Positions 50,925 through 61,232 of a stretch of DNA of 64,000 bases are shown here, piece after piece; positions within the stretch are counted from its first letter, which is position 1; each line of letters starts with the position of its first letter. Below the pieces are notes generated by a model that ran no database searches, was not told the origin of the DNA, and saw nothing but the letters and a program-made list of their open reading frames with translations. Position numbers and translations under genes: made by a program. Source of the stretch: Cellulomonas sp. P24 (GTDB taxonomy: Bacteria; Actinomycetota; Actinomycetes; Actinomycetales; Cellulomonadaceae); the NCBI RefSeq assembly GCF_024704385.1, contig NZ_JAJDFX010000002.1:3534001-3598000 (forward strand), in the 5' to 3' direction.

Positions 50925-51815
50925 TCAGGGAGCGGTGACGAAGTCGATCAGCTCCTCGACCCGCCCGAGGAGCGACGGCTCGAGGTCCGCGTAGGACCGC
51001 ACGGATCCCAGGATCCGTTGCCAGGCCCGTGCGACGTCCGCCTGATCCGCGGCCGGCCAGCCGAGCTCGCGGAGGATGCCGTGCTTCCACTCGACGCCAC
51101 GCTCGATCGTCGGCCAGCCGGAGAGCCCGAGGCGTTCCGGCCGGACGGCCTGCCACACGTCGACATACGGGTGCCCCAGCACGACGACCGTCCCGCGAGG
51201 CGCGGCGCGCATGACCGCCTCAGCGATGCGACTCTCCTTGCTCCCGGGCACGAGGTGGTCGACCAGCACGCCGAGGCGACGGCCGGGCTCGGGTGCGAAG
51301 TCCCGCACCGCGTCCGGCAGGTTGTCGACACCGTCGAGCAGCTCGACCACCACGCCCTCGATCCGCAGGTCGTCGCCCCACACCTTCTCCACGAGCTCGG
51401 CGTCGTGCTTGCCCTCGACCCAGATGCGTGACCCACGGGCGACGCGTGCGCGTGCCCCGGCGACCGCACGTGACCCCGACGCGGTCCGGGTGGGCGCCGA
51501 CGGCGCCGGCACCGGCCGCGGCGGCGTGAGCTCGACGGGTGCGCCGTCCACCCAGAAGCCCGGTCCGAGCGGGAACGTGCGGGTGCGTCCGCGCCGGTCC
51601 TCGAGGACGACGACGTGAAGACCGCCCGACTTCTCGACGCGGGTCACCGCACCGACCCAGCCGGTCGTGACCTCCTCGACCACCAGGCCCTGCTCGGCCG
51701 GTGTCGGCACCGAGCGGCGCGCCGTCCGATGGCCCGTCGTGGGCGTCGACAGCACGTCGGAGCCGTAGCGGTCGGGACGGTCCGGGCGCGTCGAGGCAGG
51801 GGGTCGGGACGTCAC
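50925..51815 (-). CDS. DUF3097 family protein (296 aa)
   Basis: [53 protein letters not shown] (about 45-97) and [38 protein letters not shown] (about 128-165) are the two halves of DUF3097; the second has a Toprim-like E...D pattern. The family is actinobacterial and often lies beside hrcA and hemW, as here. Function unknown. Leaderless GTG start. It is divergent from hrcA and convergent with the DUF2510 gene. Confidence 0.92.
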   Translation of the reverse strand: MTSRPPASTRPDRPDRYGSDVLSTPTTGHRTARRSVPTPAEQGLVVEEVTTGWVGAVTRVEKSGGLHVVVLEDRRGRTRTFPLGPGFWVDGAPVELTPPRPVPAPSAPTRTASGSRAVAGARARVARGSRIWVEGKHDAELVEKVWGDDLRIEGVVVELLDGVDNLPDAVRDFAPEPGRRLGVLVDHLVPGSKESRIAEAVMRAAPRGTVVVLGHPYVDVWQAVRPERLGLSGWPTIERGVEWKHGILRELGWPAADQADVARAWQRILGSVRSYADLEPSLLGRVEELIDFVTAP

Positions 51816-51821
51816 CCGGGA

Positions 51822-51827
51822 AGCCTA
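51822..51827 (-). promoter_or_regulatory. -10 box TAGGCT of a leaderless transcript
   Basis: On the minus strand TAGGCT is six bases before the GTG at 51815. Confidence 0.55.
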
Positions 51828-51897
51828 GGACGCGCACCGGCGTTCACCGAGGAGGCGGTGTGCGGGCGTCGTCCCCGACACGCGCGGCTCGGCCGCG

Positions 51898-51929
51898 TAG
51901 AATTGGCACTCGCCACCCCGGAGTGCCAC
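51898..51929 (+). promoter_or_regulatory. hrcA promoter (TAGAAT) overlapped by a CIRCE operator
   Basis: TTGGCACTC (51903-51911), nine-base spacer, GAGTGCCAC (51921-51929) matches CIRCE (TTAGCACTC-N9-GAGTGCTAA), the HrcA binding site. The -10 TAGAAT (51898-51903) shares one base with it. hrcA therefore represses its own operon, relieved on heat shock. Confidence 0.92.
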
Positions 51930-52018
51930 CGGGAGGCGAGGAAGGCGAGCGACCGAACACGACCGCCGCACCGGGCAGATCACCCGGCGCGACACCGACA
52001 CGACGCAGGGAGGTCACG

Positions 52019-53050
52019 GTGAGCGACGACCGCAGGCTCGACGTGCTGCGCGCGATCGTCGAGGACTACGTGGTCACGCGTGAACCCGTCGGCTCGCGCG
52101 CACTCGTGGAACGGCACTCCCTCGGGGTCTCGTCGGCGACGATCCGCAACGACATGGCTGCCCTCGAGGAAGGGGGCTACATCGTCCAGCCCCACACGTC
52201 GGCCGGTCGCGTGCCGACGGATCGTGGGTACCGGCTGTTCGTCGACCGGCTCGCAACCGTCAAGGCGATGTCGAGCCCGGAGAAGCGGGCCATCCAGTCG
52301 TTCCTCGAGGAAGCGGTGGACCTCGACGACGTGGTCGACCGTGCCGTGCGCCTGCTCGCGCAGCTCACCCAGCAGGTCGCCGTCGTCCAGTACCCGTCGC
52401 TCCGCCGGTCGGCCCTGCGTCACCTCGAGCTCGTCGACCTCGGCGAGCACCGGCTCCTGGTCGTCATCATCACCGACACCGGCCGCGTCGAGCAGCGCAC
52501 CCTGGACCTCACGACGATCGCCCCTGCGCTCTCCGAGGAGACCGTCGCGCTGCTGCGGGTACGCCTCAACGTCGTCGCGACGGGCCGGCGGCTCTCCGAG
52601 CTCGTCGTCCCGCTCGGCGAGCTCGCGGAGGCGTTCCCGAGCACGGACCAGGCGCTGGTCCGGGCCGTGGTCCAGGTCGTCGAGGAGACGCTCGCCGAGG
52701 AGAGCGAGGAGCGTCTGGTGCTCGCCGGCACGGCGAACCTCGCCCGGACCGGTGCGCACGACTTCACGCACACGCTCGGCCCGGTCCTCGAGGCCCTCGA
52801 GGAGCAGGTCGTGCTGCTCCGGCTGCTCAGCGAGATGGCCGACGACGCCGCGAGCGTGTCCGTGCGGATCGGGCGCGAGACGCACCACGAAGGGCTGGTC
52901 GAGACCAGCTTCGTGACGAGCGGGTACGGCGGAGACGACGCCAGCCTCGCGCGGATCGGGTCGATCGGCCCGCTGCGCATGGACTACCCGGGCACGATCG
53001 CATCCGTCCGTGCGGTCGCCCGGTACCTCTCCCGGGTCCTCGCCGGGTGA
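52019..53050 (+). CDS. hrcA: Heat-inducible transcription repressor HrcA (343 aa)
   Basis: [51 protein letters not shown] (residues 5-55) is the winged-helix CIRCE-binding domain, and the rest is the GAF-like and dimerisation region, with [30 protein letters not shown] precedes the GTG. The CIRCE site upstream shows autorepression. It is followed directly by a dnaJ gene, the second-chaperone arrangement common in actinobacteria. Confidence 0.97.
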   Translation: MSDDRRLDVLRAIVEDYVVTREPVGSRALVERHSLGVSSATIRNDMAALEEGGYIVQPHTSAGRVPTDRGYRLFVDRLATVKAMSSPEKRAIQSFLEEAVDLDDVVDRAVRLLAQLTQQVAVVQYPSLRRSALRHLELVDLGEHRLLVVIITDTGRVEQRTLDLTTIAPALSEETVALLRVRLNVVATGRRLSELVVPLGELAEAFPSTDQALVRAVVQVVEETLAEESEERLVLAGTANLARTGAHDFTHTLGPVLEALEEQVVLLRLLSEMADDAASVSVRIGRETHHEGLVETSFVTSGYGGDDASLARIGSIGPLRMDYPGTIASVRAVARYLSRVLAG

Positions 53051-53115
53051 GCCGCACTCCCGTGACCTCCGCCGGCCGCCGCCGGTCCACCCATGTCCCC
53101 TGCAGGAAGTGATCA

Positions 53116-54240
53116 GTGAGCGACTACTACCAGATCCTCGGCGTGCCGCGCGACGCGAGCACCGACCAGATCAAGAAGGCCTACCGCAAGCTCGCGCGTG
53201 AGCTCCACCCGGACGTCGCGGGCGAGGGCATGCAGACCGAGGACCGGTTCAAGGACGTCTCGCGTGCCTACGAGGTGCTCTCCAACCCGGAGAAGCGGCA
53301 GGCCTACGACATGGGGGCCGACCCGTCCGCACCTGGTGGCGGCATGGGCGGTGGCTTCGGCTTCCAGGACATCTTCGAGACGTTCTTCGGTGCGGCGCAG
53401 TCGGCCGGTCAGCGCGGCCCGATCCCGCGCGCACGTCGCGGCCAGGACGCCCTGCTCCGGCTCGACATCGACCTCGCCGAGGCGGCCTTCGGTGCGCACC
53501 GCGAGCTCCAGGTCGACACCGCGGTGCTGTGCCCGACGTGCGAGGGCTCGTGCTGCCGACCCGGGAGCTCGCCGCGCACCTGTGACGTGTGCGGCGGGCG
53601 AGGATCGGTGCAGCGGGTCGCCCGGTCGTTCCTCGGCCAGGTCATGACCTCCGCCCCGTGCGCCGCGTGCCACGGATTCGGCACCGTGATCCCGGAGCCC
53701 TGCACCGAGTGCGCGGGCGAGGGCCGGGTCCGCAGCCGTCGCACGCTCTCCGTCGACGTCCCGGCAGGCGTCGACACGGGGACCCGGATCAAGCTCACGG
53801 GGCAGGGCGAGGTGGGCCCGGCAGGTGGGCCGGCCGGCGACGTCTACCTCGAGGTCCGCGAGCGCAACCACGAGACGTTCGTGCGGCGCGGCGACGACCT
53901 GCACTGCACGCTCGAGGTGCCCATGACGGCGGCGGCGCTCGGCACCGTGCTCGAGCTGGACACCCTGGACGGGATGCAGGAGATCGACCTGCGACCGGGC
54001 ACGCAGCCGGGTCAGGTCATCACGCTCAAGGGGCTGGGCGTCGGGCACCTGCACACCGGCGGACGGGGCGACCTCGACGTGCACATCGAGGTGCAGGTGC
54101 CCGCCCCGGAGGACGAGGAGCAGGTCGAGCTGCTGCGCCGTCTCGCGGAGCTGCGTGGGGAGCAGCGGCCGGAAGGGCGGCTCTCGGCGGTGCACCCGGG
54201 GGTGTTCGCCAAGCTGCGCGACAAGCTCAGCGGGCGTTGA
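53116..54240 (+). CDS. dnaJ: Chaperone DnaJ (374 aa)
   Basis: J domain with DYYQILGVPRDASTDQIKKAYRKLARELHPD (HPD intact) at residues 2-70, a Gly/Phe-rich stretch, four zinc-binding CxxCxGx units from CPTCEGSC (about 137) to CTECAGEG (about 198), and the C-terminal substrate domain. The first zinc unit has C where G is usual (EGSCC). Stimulates DnaK. The GTG start follows AGGAAG. As it lies with hrcA, it is the DnaJ2-type copy, heat-inducible through CIRCE. Confidence 0.96.
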   Translation: MSDYYQILGVPRDASTDQIKKAYRKLARELHPDVAGEGMQTEDRFKDVSRAYEVLSNPEKRQAYDMGADPSAPGGGMGGGFGFQDIFETFFGAAQSAGQRGPIPRARRGQDALLRLDIDLAEAAFGAHRELQVDTAVLCPTCEGSCCRPGSSPRTCDVCGGRGSVQRVARSFLGQVMTSAPCAACHGFGTVIPEPCTECAGEGRVRSRRTLSVDVPAGVDTGTRIKLTGQGEVGPAGGPAGDVYLEVRERNHETFVRRGDDLHCTLEVPMTAAALGTVLELDTLDGMQEIDLRPGTQPGQVITLKGLGVGHLHTGGRGDLDVHIEVQVPAPEDEEQVELLRRLAELRGEQRPEGRLSAVHPGVFAKLRDKLSGR

Positions 54241-54273
54241 GCGTGACCTGGCAGTCGACGTGACGGGAACGGC

Positions 54274-55041
54274 ATGAGCGCGCCGGTGTTCCTCGCCGAG
54301 CAGGGGTCGCTGCACGGCGCGACGGTCGGGTCGACGTACCTGCTCGACGGTGCCGAGGGCCGGCACGCCGGCGTCGTGCAGCGACGCGCTCCCGGTGAGC
54401 GCGTGGACGTCGTCGACGGGGCGGGCGTGCGGCTCCGCGGTGTGGTGCTCGCGGTCGACGCGACGGGCGTGCACCTCGAGGTCCGCGAGCACGTCGTCGA
54501 GCCGGAGCCGGAGATCGGGCTGGTGCTCGTCCAGGCGCTCGCGAAGGGCGACCGGGACGAGCTCGCGATCGAGGCCGCGACCGAGGTCGGTGCCGACGAG
54601 GTGCTGCCCTGGCAGGCCGATCGGTCGATCGTGGTCTGGCGCGGCGACCGCGCGGCCAAGAGCCGGGCACGCTGGGTCGGCACCGTACGTGCGGCCTCGA
54701 AGCAGTCCCGCCGTGCGCGCATGCCGGTCGTGGGAACGGCGGTGGACGGCGCCGGGCTGGTCGCGCGTGTCTCGGACACCGTGGCCGGCGGTGGGACGGC
54801 CCTGGTGCTGCACGAGGACGCCCACCAGCCCCTCGCGACGGTCCGTCTCCCGTCGGCGCGCACCGGCGCCCAGATCCTCGTGGTCGTCGGTCCGGAGGGC
54901 GGCATCAGCGAACGCGAGGTGAGCGCCCTCGAGGGTGCGGGCGCCCAGACGGTGCGGCTCGGCCCGCACGTGCTGCGGACCTCGACGGCAGGACCGGTGG
55001 CTCTCGCCCTGCTCGCCCAACGGCTCGGCTACTGGGGATGA
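54274..55041 (+). CDS. rsmE: 16S rRNA m3U1498 methyltransferase (255 aa)
   Basis: N-terminal PUA-like domain (HAGVVQRRAPGERVDVVDGAG) and C-terminal SPOUT knot (LVLVQALAKGDRDELAIEAATEVGADEVLPWQADRS, VVVGPEGGISEREV, VRLGPHVLRTSTAGPVALALL). Methylates U1498 of 16S rRNA from S-adenosylmethionine. Length normal, all motifs intact. It follows dnaJ by 33 bases with GGGAA upstream, in the usual order. Confidence 0.95.
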   Translation: MSAPVFLAEQGSLHGATVGSTYLLDGAEGRHAGVVQRRAPGERVDVVDGAGVRLRGVVLAVDATGVHLEVREHVVEPEPEIGLVLVQALAKGDRDELAIEAATEVGADEVLPWQADRSIVVWRGDRAAKSRARWVGTVRAASKQSRRARMPVVGTAVDGAGLVARVSDTVAGGGTALVLHEDAHQPLATVRLPSARTGAQILVVVGPEGGISEREVSALEGAGAQTVRLGPHVLRTSTAGPVALALLAQRLGYWG

Positions 55042-55057
55042 CCGGTCCGCACGCCGA

Positions 55058-55072
55058 CTGACGTGCCGTCAG
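55058..55072. terminator. Short hairpin between rsmE and the Gmad2-like gene
   Basis: CTGACG-TGC-CGTCAG lies between the convergent stops at 55041 and 55069 and overlaps the latter stop; it is a weak candidate. Confidence 0.35.
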
Positions 55073-55605
55073 GAGACGGTGAACGTCACCGTCACGAGGT
55101 TGTGCCGAGTCGTGCCGGACTCGCCGTTCGACATGTCCGGCTCCCACACGGCGACTGTCAGCGTCCCGGTCGGCACGGTCGCGGTGAACGTGAAGGGTCC
55201 CGGCGTGCCGTTCGCACCGGCGTTCGTGAAGCCGCTGGCCACCGGGGTGGTGCCGCCGGCCGGGACGATCTCCCAGTTCAGCGTGCCCTCGAAGGCAGAG
55301 CCGCTGCCGGAGATGGTGACGTCGGGTCCGGAGACCGTCGACCCCGGCATCGGCGTCGTGATCACGTTCACGCCGGCGGACGGCTGGTTCGAGGGCAGCG
55401 GCTGGTCGGTCGCCGTCGACTGCGGCGACAGCGTCGCCGTCGCCGGGGGCACCGTGGCCGTCGTCGGTGCGGCGGACGCCGACGTGCCGGTCGGCGTCGC
55501 ACCGGTGCTCCCGGTGGACGCGCATCCGGACACGGTCGCCAGCGCGAGCAGGGTGACGATCCCGGCTGCGGCCTGTGCCCGTCGTCGGGCTCGGATCGTG
55601 CTCAT
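55069..55605 (-). CDS. Gmad2-like domain lipoprotein (178 aa)
   Basis: GGAGGGGAC precedes the ATG. The signal peptide ends in lipobox VSGC (about Cys28), then a Thr/Ala/Ser/Pro linker to about residue 80. The C-terminal domain (INVITTP-like start, SGPDVTISGSGSAFEGTLNWEIV, FTFTATVPTGTLTVAVWEPDMSNGE) fits the Gmad2 Ig-like fold. It resembles the C-terminal part of the lipoprotein at 4608-5345 but is shorter. It interrupts the rsmE-phoH order, on the opposite strand. Role at the cell surface unknown. Confidence 0.75.
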   Translation of the reverse strand: MSTIRARRRAQAAAGIVTLLALATVSGCASTGSTGATPTGTSASAAPTTATVPPATATLSPQSTATDQPLPSNQPSAGVNVITTPMPGSTVSGPDVTISGSGSAFEGTLNWEIVPAGGTTPVASGFTNAGANGTPGPFTFTATVPTGTLTVAVWEPDMSNGESGTTRHNLVTVTFTVS

Positions 55606-55734
55606 GGGCAGTCCCCTCCTTCACGTCGTGGCACCGAGGAGCGACGCCTCGTGGTTCGCGAGTCCCTCGAACGTACCCCGATCCCTCTCCTTCAGGCGCG
55701 GCGACGCGCTCCGTGCCCGGACGCGAGTCGTCGG

Positions 55735-55740
55735 TAGACT
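55735..55740 (+). promoter_or_regulatory. -10 box TAGACT upstream of phoH
   Basis: TAGACT lies 65 bases before the phoH ATG; GAAGGAG at about 55777 is too far from the ATG to be a normal RBS. Confidence 0.4.
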
Positions 55741-55805
55741 CGACGACATCCCTGTCGGACGGCGACAGGCGTGACTGAAGGAGCGCAGCGGCGCAAGCCG
55801 AGCAC

Positions 55806-56903
55806 ATGGCGGAGAGCACAGCGTCACGCGGTCACGGCGACAGGTCAGCCGCACGTGTCGAGAACCGGATCACGGTGGCCCCCGAGGTGTCGATGGTCGA
55901 GCTCCTCGGCCGCGACGACGAGGTCCTCCGGGCGATCGAGGGCGGGTTTCAGGCCGTCGACATCCACGCACGGGGCAACCAGATCTCGCTCGCCGGCCCG
56001 GCCGGAGACGTCGCCCTGGTCGCCCGGCTGGTCGACGAGCTCGTGGAGATGGCCGCGAACGGTGCGCCGCTCAGTCCCGACGTGGTCACGCGTTCGGTGC
56101 AGATGCTCGCGAGCTCAGCGACCACCCGCCCCTCCGACGTGCTCTCGTTGAACATCCTCTCCTCGCGCGGGCGGACGATCCGACCCAAGACGACGGGGCA
56201 GAAGCACTACGTCGACGCGATCGACCGGCACACGGTCACGTTCGGCATCGGACCGGCCGGAACCGGCAAGACGTACCTCGCGATGGCGAAGGCGGTGCAG
56301 GCGCTGCAGGCGCGCCAGGTCACGCGGATCGTGCTGACCCGGCCGGCGGTCGAGGCCGGCGAGCGGCTCGGGTTCCTGCCCGGGTCGCTCAGCGAGAAGA
56401 TCGACCCCTACCTGCGACCGCTGTACGACGCGCTGCACGACATGGTGGACCCGGAGTCCATCCCGCGGCTCATGGAGGCCGGCACGATCGAGGTCGCACC
56501 GCTCGCGTACATGCGTGGCCGGACCCTGAACGACGCGTTCGTCATCCTCGACGAGGCGCAGAACACGTCGGCCGAGCAGATGAAGATGTTCCTGACCCGC
56601 CTCGGGTTCGGGAGCAAGGTCGTCGTGACCGGTGACGTGACCCAGGTCGACCTGCCGCAGGGCGCGCCGTCGGGGCTGCGGATCGTCGAGCACGTCCTCG
56701 AGGGCATCGACGACGTCGCGTTCTGCCGTCTGGACTCGGGCGACGTCGTCCGCCACCGCCTGGTCGGCGAGATCATCGACGCCTACTCGCGCTGGGACAG
56801 CCGGCACGGTCACGACGACGGCCACGGGCCGAGGATCGTCCGGACGCCGCCGACCGGCGGGTCCGACACGCGGTCCACGACGGGGGAGGAGCCCACCCGA
56901 TGA
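55806..56903 (+). CDS. phoH: PhoH-family ATPase (365 aa)
   Basis: An N-terminal KH-like region is followed by [20 protein letters not shown] (Walker A about residue 149), [24 protein letters not shown] and [33 protein letters not shown] (Walker B). This is the cytoplasmic PhoH/PhoL ATPase, linked to RNA metabolism with YbeY, whose gene overlaps this stop by four bases (ATGA). The ATG lacks a close RBS. The His/Asp-rich tail after residue 330 is not conserved. Confidence 0.95.
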   Translation: MAESTASRGHGDRSAARVENRITVAPEVSMVELLGRDDEVLRAIEGGFQAVDIHARGNQISLAGPAGDVALVARLVDELVEMAANGAPLSPDVVTRSVQMLASSATTRPSDVLSLNILSSRGRTIRPKTTGQKHYVDAIDRHTVTFGIGPAGTGKTYLAMAKAVQALQARQVTRIVLTRPAVEAGERLGFLPGSLSEKIDPYLRPLYDALHDMVDPESIPRLMEAGTIEVAPLAYMRGRTLNDAFVILDEAQNTSAEQMKMFLTRLGFGSKVVVTGDVTQVDLPQGAPSGLRIVEHVLEGIDDVAFCRLDSGDVVRHRLVGEIIDAYSRWDSRHGHDDGHGPRIVRTPPTGGSDTRSTTGEEPTR

Positions 56904-57352
56904 GCATCGAGGTCAACAACGAGTCCGGGGTCGCCGTCGACGAGGCGGAGTTCGCCGCGCTCGCGCGGTTCGTGCTCGACGCCATGCACCTGCACCCGCA
57001 GACGGACCTCTCGGTCGTCATGGTCACGGCCGACGTGATGACCGAGCTGCACGTGCAGTGGATGGACGAGCCGGGCCCGACCGACGTCCTGTCGTTCCCG
57101 ATGGACGAGCTGCGACCGGGACGCGAGGGTGAGCCCACCCCGCCGGGGCTGCTCGGCGACGTCGTCCTGTGCCCCGAGGTCGCAGCGCGGCAGGCACGGG
57201 AGGCCGGGCACTCCACGACCGAGGAGCTGCTGCTGCTGACGACGCACGGGATCCTGCACCTCCTCGGCTACGACCACGCCGAGCCCGCGGAGGAGAAGGA
57301 GATGTTCGCGCTCCAGCGAACGCTGCTGCTCACGTTCCTCGCCGGCCGATGA
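56900..57352 (+). CDS. ybeY: Endoribonuclease YbeY (150 aa)
   Basis: Zinc-dependent RNase in 16S rRNA maturation and ribosome quality control. The metal site [15 protein letters not shown] (H-G-x-L-H-L-x-G-Y-D-H) lies at about residues 114-127, and [16 protein letters not shown] is the conserved substrate groove. Length typical. Overlaps phoH upstream and the CorC-like gene downstream, by four bases each. Confidence 0.97.
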   Translation: MSIEVNNESGVAVDEAEFAALARFVLDAMHLHPQTDLSVVMVTADVMTELHVQWMDEPGPTDVLSFPMDELRPGREGEPTPPGLLGDVVLCPEVAARQAREAGHSTTEELLLLTTHGILHLLGYDHAEPAEEKEMFALQRTLLLTFLAGR

Positions 57353-58659
57353 TCTCGGCACCCGTCGGCCTGCTGCTGGCCCTCGCCGCGCTCGGGATCC
57401 TGCTGGCGGCGGCCCTCAGCGCAGGCGAGGTCGCCGTACGACGGGTGACCCGCGCTGCGGTCGGCGACCTCCTGGCCGAGCGTCGACCGGGCTCGGTGCG
57501 CGTCCACCAGCTCACCGAGGATCCCGCCCGGACGGCCTCGTCCGCCGCGTTCGTCCGGATCATCAGTGAGATGGTCGCGAGCACGTGCCTCACGCTCGTC
57601 GTCGCGACGCTGCTCCCGACCTGGTGGATCGTCCTGCTGGTGTCCGCCCTGGTCTGCGCGGTCGTCGCGCTGCTCCTCGTCCGGCTCAGCCCGCGGACCC
57701 TGGGCCGGGACCATCCGGTCGCGACCCTCACCGTCCTGTCGCGCCTGCTGACCGCTGCGGTCGCCGTCACGGTGCCGATCCGTCGGCTCGTGCCGATCGC
57801 CGCGCACGACGGCGAGATCGACGAGGACGAGCTGCGCGACATGGTCCAGCGGGTCAGTGAGTCCGACGTGATCGACGGCAAGGAGCGGATGCTGTTCCGC
57901 TCGGTCGTCGAGCTGGGCGACACGTTGACGCGCGAGGTCATGGTGCCCCGCACGGACATGGTCGTCACCACGGCCGGCACGCCCCTGCGCAAGGCGCTGG
58001 CGCTGCTGCTGCGTTCCGGCTACTCGCGCATCCCCGTGATCGGCGACTCGGTCGACGACCTGCGTGGGGTGCTGTACCTGAAGGACGTCACGCGGCGTCT
58101 GCACACGGCGCCGGAGTCGGCGACCGAGCCGGTCTCCTCGGTCGCCCGACCCGCGGTGTTCGTCCCCGAGTCCAAGCCGGTCGACGACCTCCTGCGCGAG
58201 CTGCAGCAGGGGGCGTCGCACCTGGCGATCGTCGTGGACGAGTACGGCGGGGTCGCCGGCCTGGTGACGATCGAGGACGCGCTCGAGGAGATCGTCGGCG
58301 AGCTCGTCGACGAGCACGACCGGAGCGTCGTCCCGGTCGAGGACCTCGGTGCCGGCCTGTATCGTGTACCGGCCCGGCTCTCCAAGGACGATCTCGGCGA
58401 GCTCTTCGGGTTCGACGTCGAGGACGACGACGTCGACACCGCCGGTGGACTTCTGGCGAAGGCCATCGGGAAGGTGCCGCTCCCCGGGGCGACGGGCGAC
58501 ATCCACGGCTTGCACCTGGTCGCGGAACGTGCCGACGGGCGACGACGACAGGTCTCGACGCTGCTGGTGCGGATCAGCGACCCGCACGACCCCGACACCT
58601 CTCAGGAGCTCAGCGCTCTCGAGAGGCCCGACGACGAGCACCACGGAGCACACCGATGA
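57349..58659 (+). CDS. Hemolysin/CorC-type CBS-domain membrane protein (436 aa)
   Basis: A DUF21/CNNM-like membrane region (helices about 5-25, 75-95, 95-115 and 130-145) is followed by two CBS domains, [51 protein letters not shown] (about 200-250) and [29 protein letters not shown] (about 292-320). A C-terminal CorC/HlyC domain completes the protein. Related proteins act in Mg or other divalent-ion homeostasis. ATGA overlap with ybeY upstream and with era downstream. Confidence 0.93.
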   Translation: MISAPVGLLLALAALGILLAAALSAGEVAVRRVTRAAVGDLLAERRPGSVRVHQLTEDPARTASSAAFVRIISEMVASTCLTLVVATLLPTWWIVLLVSALVCAVVALLLVRLSPRTLGRDHPVATLTVLSRLLTAAVAVTVPIRRLVPIAAHDGEIDEDELRDMVQRVSESDVIDGKERMLFRSVVELGDTLTREVMVPRTDMVVTTAGTPLRKALALLLRSGYSRIPVIGDSVDDLRGVLYLKDVTRRLHTAPESATEPVSSVARPAVFVPESKPVDDLLRELQQGASHLAIVVDEYGGVAGLVTIEDALEEIVGELVDEHDRSVVPVEDLGAGLYRVPARLSKDDLGELFGFDVEDDDVDTAGGLLAKAIGKVPLPGATGDIHGLHLVAERADGRRRQVSTLLVRISDPHDPDTSQELSALERPDDEHHGAHR

Positions 58660-59599
58660 GCACTGCCCCCCGACCCCGCCGGAGTCCTTCCGCGCGGGCT
58701 TCGCGTGCCTGGTCGGCCGACCCAACGCCGGGAAGTCGACCCTCACCAACGCGCTCGTCGGGCAGAAGGTCGCGATCACGTCGGGCCGGCCCCAGACGAC
58801 GCGGCACACGATCCGCGGGATCGTGCACCGCGCGGACGCCCAGCTGATCCTCGTGGACACCCCCGGGCTCCACCGGCCGCGCACGCTGCTCGGTGAACGC
58901 CTCAACGACCTCGTGCGCGACACCCTGACCGAGGTCGACGTCGTCGGGTTCTGCCTGCCTGCTGACCAGAAGGTGGGCCCCGGCGACCGGTACATCGCCG
59001 CCCAGCTCTCCGAGCTCGCCAGCGGTCGCCAGGGACCACCGGTCGTGGCGATCGCCACCAAGGCCGACCTCGTCACCAAGGGACGGCTCACCGAGCACCT
59101 GCTCGCGATCGCCGCGCTCGGCGAGTGGGCGGACATCGTCCCGGTCTCCGCCGTCGACGGGTACCAGGTGGACGTGCTCGCCGACATCCTCGTCGGGCAC
59201 CTCCCGGTCAACCCGCCCCTGTACCCGGACGGCGAGCTGACGGACGAGCCCGAGGCCGTGATGGTCGCCGAGCTGGTCCGCGAGGCCGCCCTCGAGGGTG
59301 TCCGCGACGAGCTCCCGCACTCGCTCGCCGTGGTCGTCGAGGAGATCGTGCCGCGCGAGGGAGGTGCCGACGACGGCCGGCCGCCGATGCTCGACGTCCG
59401 GGTCAACCTCTACGTCGAACGCGACAGCCAGAAGGCCATCGTGATCGGTCGGGGCGGGGCCCGGCTGAAGGAGGTCGGCAGCCAGGCGCGCCGGGGGATC
59501 GAGGCTCTTCTGGGCGCACGGGTCTTCCTCGACCTGCACGTCAAGGTCGCGAAGGACTGGCAGCGGGACCCCAAGCAGCTCGGCCGGATGGGCTTCTGA
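58656..59599 (+). pseudogene. era: GTPase Era, frameshifted at a C run just after the start codon
   Basis: ACLVGRPNAGKSTLTNALVGQKVAITSGRPQTTRHTIRGI (G1 and switch), LVDTPGLHRPR (G3), ATKADLV (in place of NKxD) and a C-terminal KH domain (VIGRGGARLKEVGSQARRGIEALLG) are all Era. The start ATG, in the usual four-base overlap with the preceding stop, is out of frame with this body; no ATG, GTG or TTG in the correct frame precedes the P-loop. Adding one C to C6 (58666-58671) gives M-S-T-A-P-P-T-P-P-E-S-F and a normal 314-residue protein for 16S rRNA and 30S assembly. Since Era is usually essential, a base-calling deletion is likely. Confidence 0.9.
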
Positions 59600-59619
59600 G
59601 CCGGCCGACGGTGAGCACG

Positions 59620-59625
59620 TAGGAT
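59620..59625 (+). promoter_or_regulatory. -10 box TAGGAT of a leaderless transcript
   Basis: TAGGAT is six bases before the GTG at 59632. Confidence 0.6.
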
Positions 59626-59631
59626 CGCGAG

Positions 59632-61158
59632 GTGCCCTACCGGATCCTCACCCGCACCGTGGTCGGGCTGCTGATCCTGGCGATCTTCGGGGCGGTCACC
59701 GGTCCGCAGTGGAACCCGGTACCCCTGACGGACCCGATCCAGGTCCAGACCACCGACACCGCGATCGGGCATGCGCCGGCCGAGCAGCACTACGAGGTCC
59801 GTACCCGGATCGTGACGGTCCAGCTCGACGGCGGCACGGTCGAGGCGCAGATCAGCGAGCCGGTCGGGGCACCCGGCAAGCGGCCCGGCGTGGTGTTCGT
59901 GCACGGTGCCGGCACCGGCAAGTTCACCGTGGCCTTCCTGGCCCAGGCGCACGCGCTCGCGGCGGCGGGGATCGTGGCGATGGTGCCCAACAAGCGGCTC
60001 GAGAACTACACGACCCGGTACCGGAACTACGTCTCGATGGCCGGCGACTACCTGAGGTCGGTCGACCTGCTGCGCGCCCAGCCGGACGTCGACCCGTCGA
60101 AGGTCGGTGTGTACGGCGAGAGCGAGGGCGGCTGGATCATCCCGGTGATGGCCGCCGAGGACCCTGGGCTGGCGTTCGTCGTCCTCGTCTCGGCACCGAT
60201 CGTCCCACCCCGCCAGCAGGCGGCGTTCGCGACGGACAACTACCTCCGCCGGACCGGGGTCCCGAACGGTGTGTTCCGGGCGATCCCGCGCGCGGTGGGG
60301 ATCACCCCGCCCGGTGGCGGCTTCGACTACGTCGACTTCGACGTCGCACCGTACCTGCGCCAGATGCGTCAGCCGGTGCTGGTGGTGTACGGCACCGCGG
60401 ATGCGTCGATGCCGATCGTGCAGGGCGCCCAGCAGGTCATCGAGGACACCGCGATCGCCGGGAACGAGGACTACACGGTGCGCTACTACGCCGGCGCGAA
60501 CCACGGGCTCCGCGTGGACGGCACCGTGTCACCGGTCTTCCTGCGCGACCTCACGGACTGGGTCGGTGGACTCCCGGCCACGGCGGCGGCGTGGCCCCGG
60601 ATCGCCGGCGCTCAACCCACGCAGACCTACGAGGCGGGCCCGGTCCCGGTCCCGCGGTGGCTGGGTGACGGAGACGTGATCGTGGCCTCGGTCGTCGGTT
60701 CCGCCGCCCTGATCCTCCTCGGTGCGGCCATCGAGCTCGTGGCCACCACGACGGTCGGGGCGGCGAACCGGAGACGGACCCGTCGGGGTCTGGCGCAGCT
60801 GCGGTCGAGGCGACTGGCCCCCGGCCTCGCTGCACCGCTCGCCGCGGTGTCCGGTGGCACCCTGGCCGCCGTCGTCGCCCTCGTCTGGTACCTCGTGACC
60901 GTCGCGAAGCTCGCCGTGAGCTACGAGAAGGACGCCTGGGTCGTGACCGGTGGGTGGGTGGCCGAGCGCATGCTCGGCATCGCCGTCGTCGTCGCGGCCG
61001 TCGTGCTCATCGACAGGATGCGGTCGGTGCGCCAGGTCCCTGGAGCGCGCCTCGCGCGGGGTACCCTCGCTTCGCTGGTGCTCTGGCTGCCGCTGACCGG
61101 AGTGGTCGTCCTTCTCGGTGTGCTGGCGTACTGGGGCATCTACCAGCTCGGGATCTGA
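59632..61158 (+). CDS. Alpha/beta-hydrolase with C-terminal membrane domain (508 aa)
   Basis: One N-terminal helix (about residues 8-22) is followed by an extracytoplasmic alpha/beta-hydrolase. GVVFVHGAGTGKFT is the oxyanion region, VGVYGESEGGWIIPVMAAEDP carries the nucleophile Ser in G-E-S-E-G (about residue 164), VLVVYGTADASMPI carries the Asp and YYAGANHGLRVDG the His, so the triad is complete. The last 150 residues hold about four membrane helices. Related to dienelactone-hydrolase/S9-peptidase-like proteins; substrate unknown. Leaderless start. Confidence 0.85.
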   Translation: MPYRILTRTVVGLLILAIFGAVTGPQWNPVPLTDPIQVQTTDTAIGHAPAEQHYEVRTRIVTVQLDGGTVEAQISEPVGAPGKRPGVVFVHGAGTGKFTVAFLAQAHALAAAGIVAMVPNKRLENYTTRYRNYVSMAGDYLRSVDLLRAQPDVDPSKVGVYGESEGGWIIPVMAAEDPGLAFVVLVSAPIVPPRQQAAFATDNYLRRTGVPNGVFRAIPRAVGITPPGGGFDYVDFDVAPYLRQMRQPVLVVYGTADASMPIVQGAQQVIEDTAIAGNEDYTVRYYAGANHGLRVDGTVSPVFLRDLTDWVGGLPATAAAWPRIAGAQPTQTYEAGPVPVPRWLGDGDVIVASVVGSAALILLGAAIELVATTTVGAANRRRTRRGLAQLRSRRLAPGLAAPLAAVSGGTLAAVVALVWYLVTVAKLAVSYEKDAWVVTGGWVAERMLGIAVVVAAVVLIDRMRSVRQVPGARLARGTLASLVLWLPLTGVVVLLGVLAYWGIYQLGI

Positions 61159-61232
61159 GGGCGTCCGCATGCGCGGCGGCGAACGCGGCCGCGCGGGCAC
61201 GGGGCGGGCGTCCGGACGGCAGGAGGAGCGGC

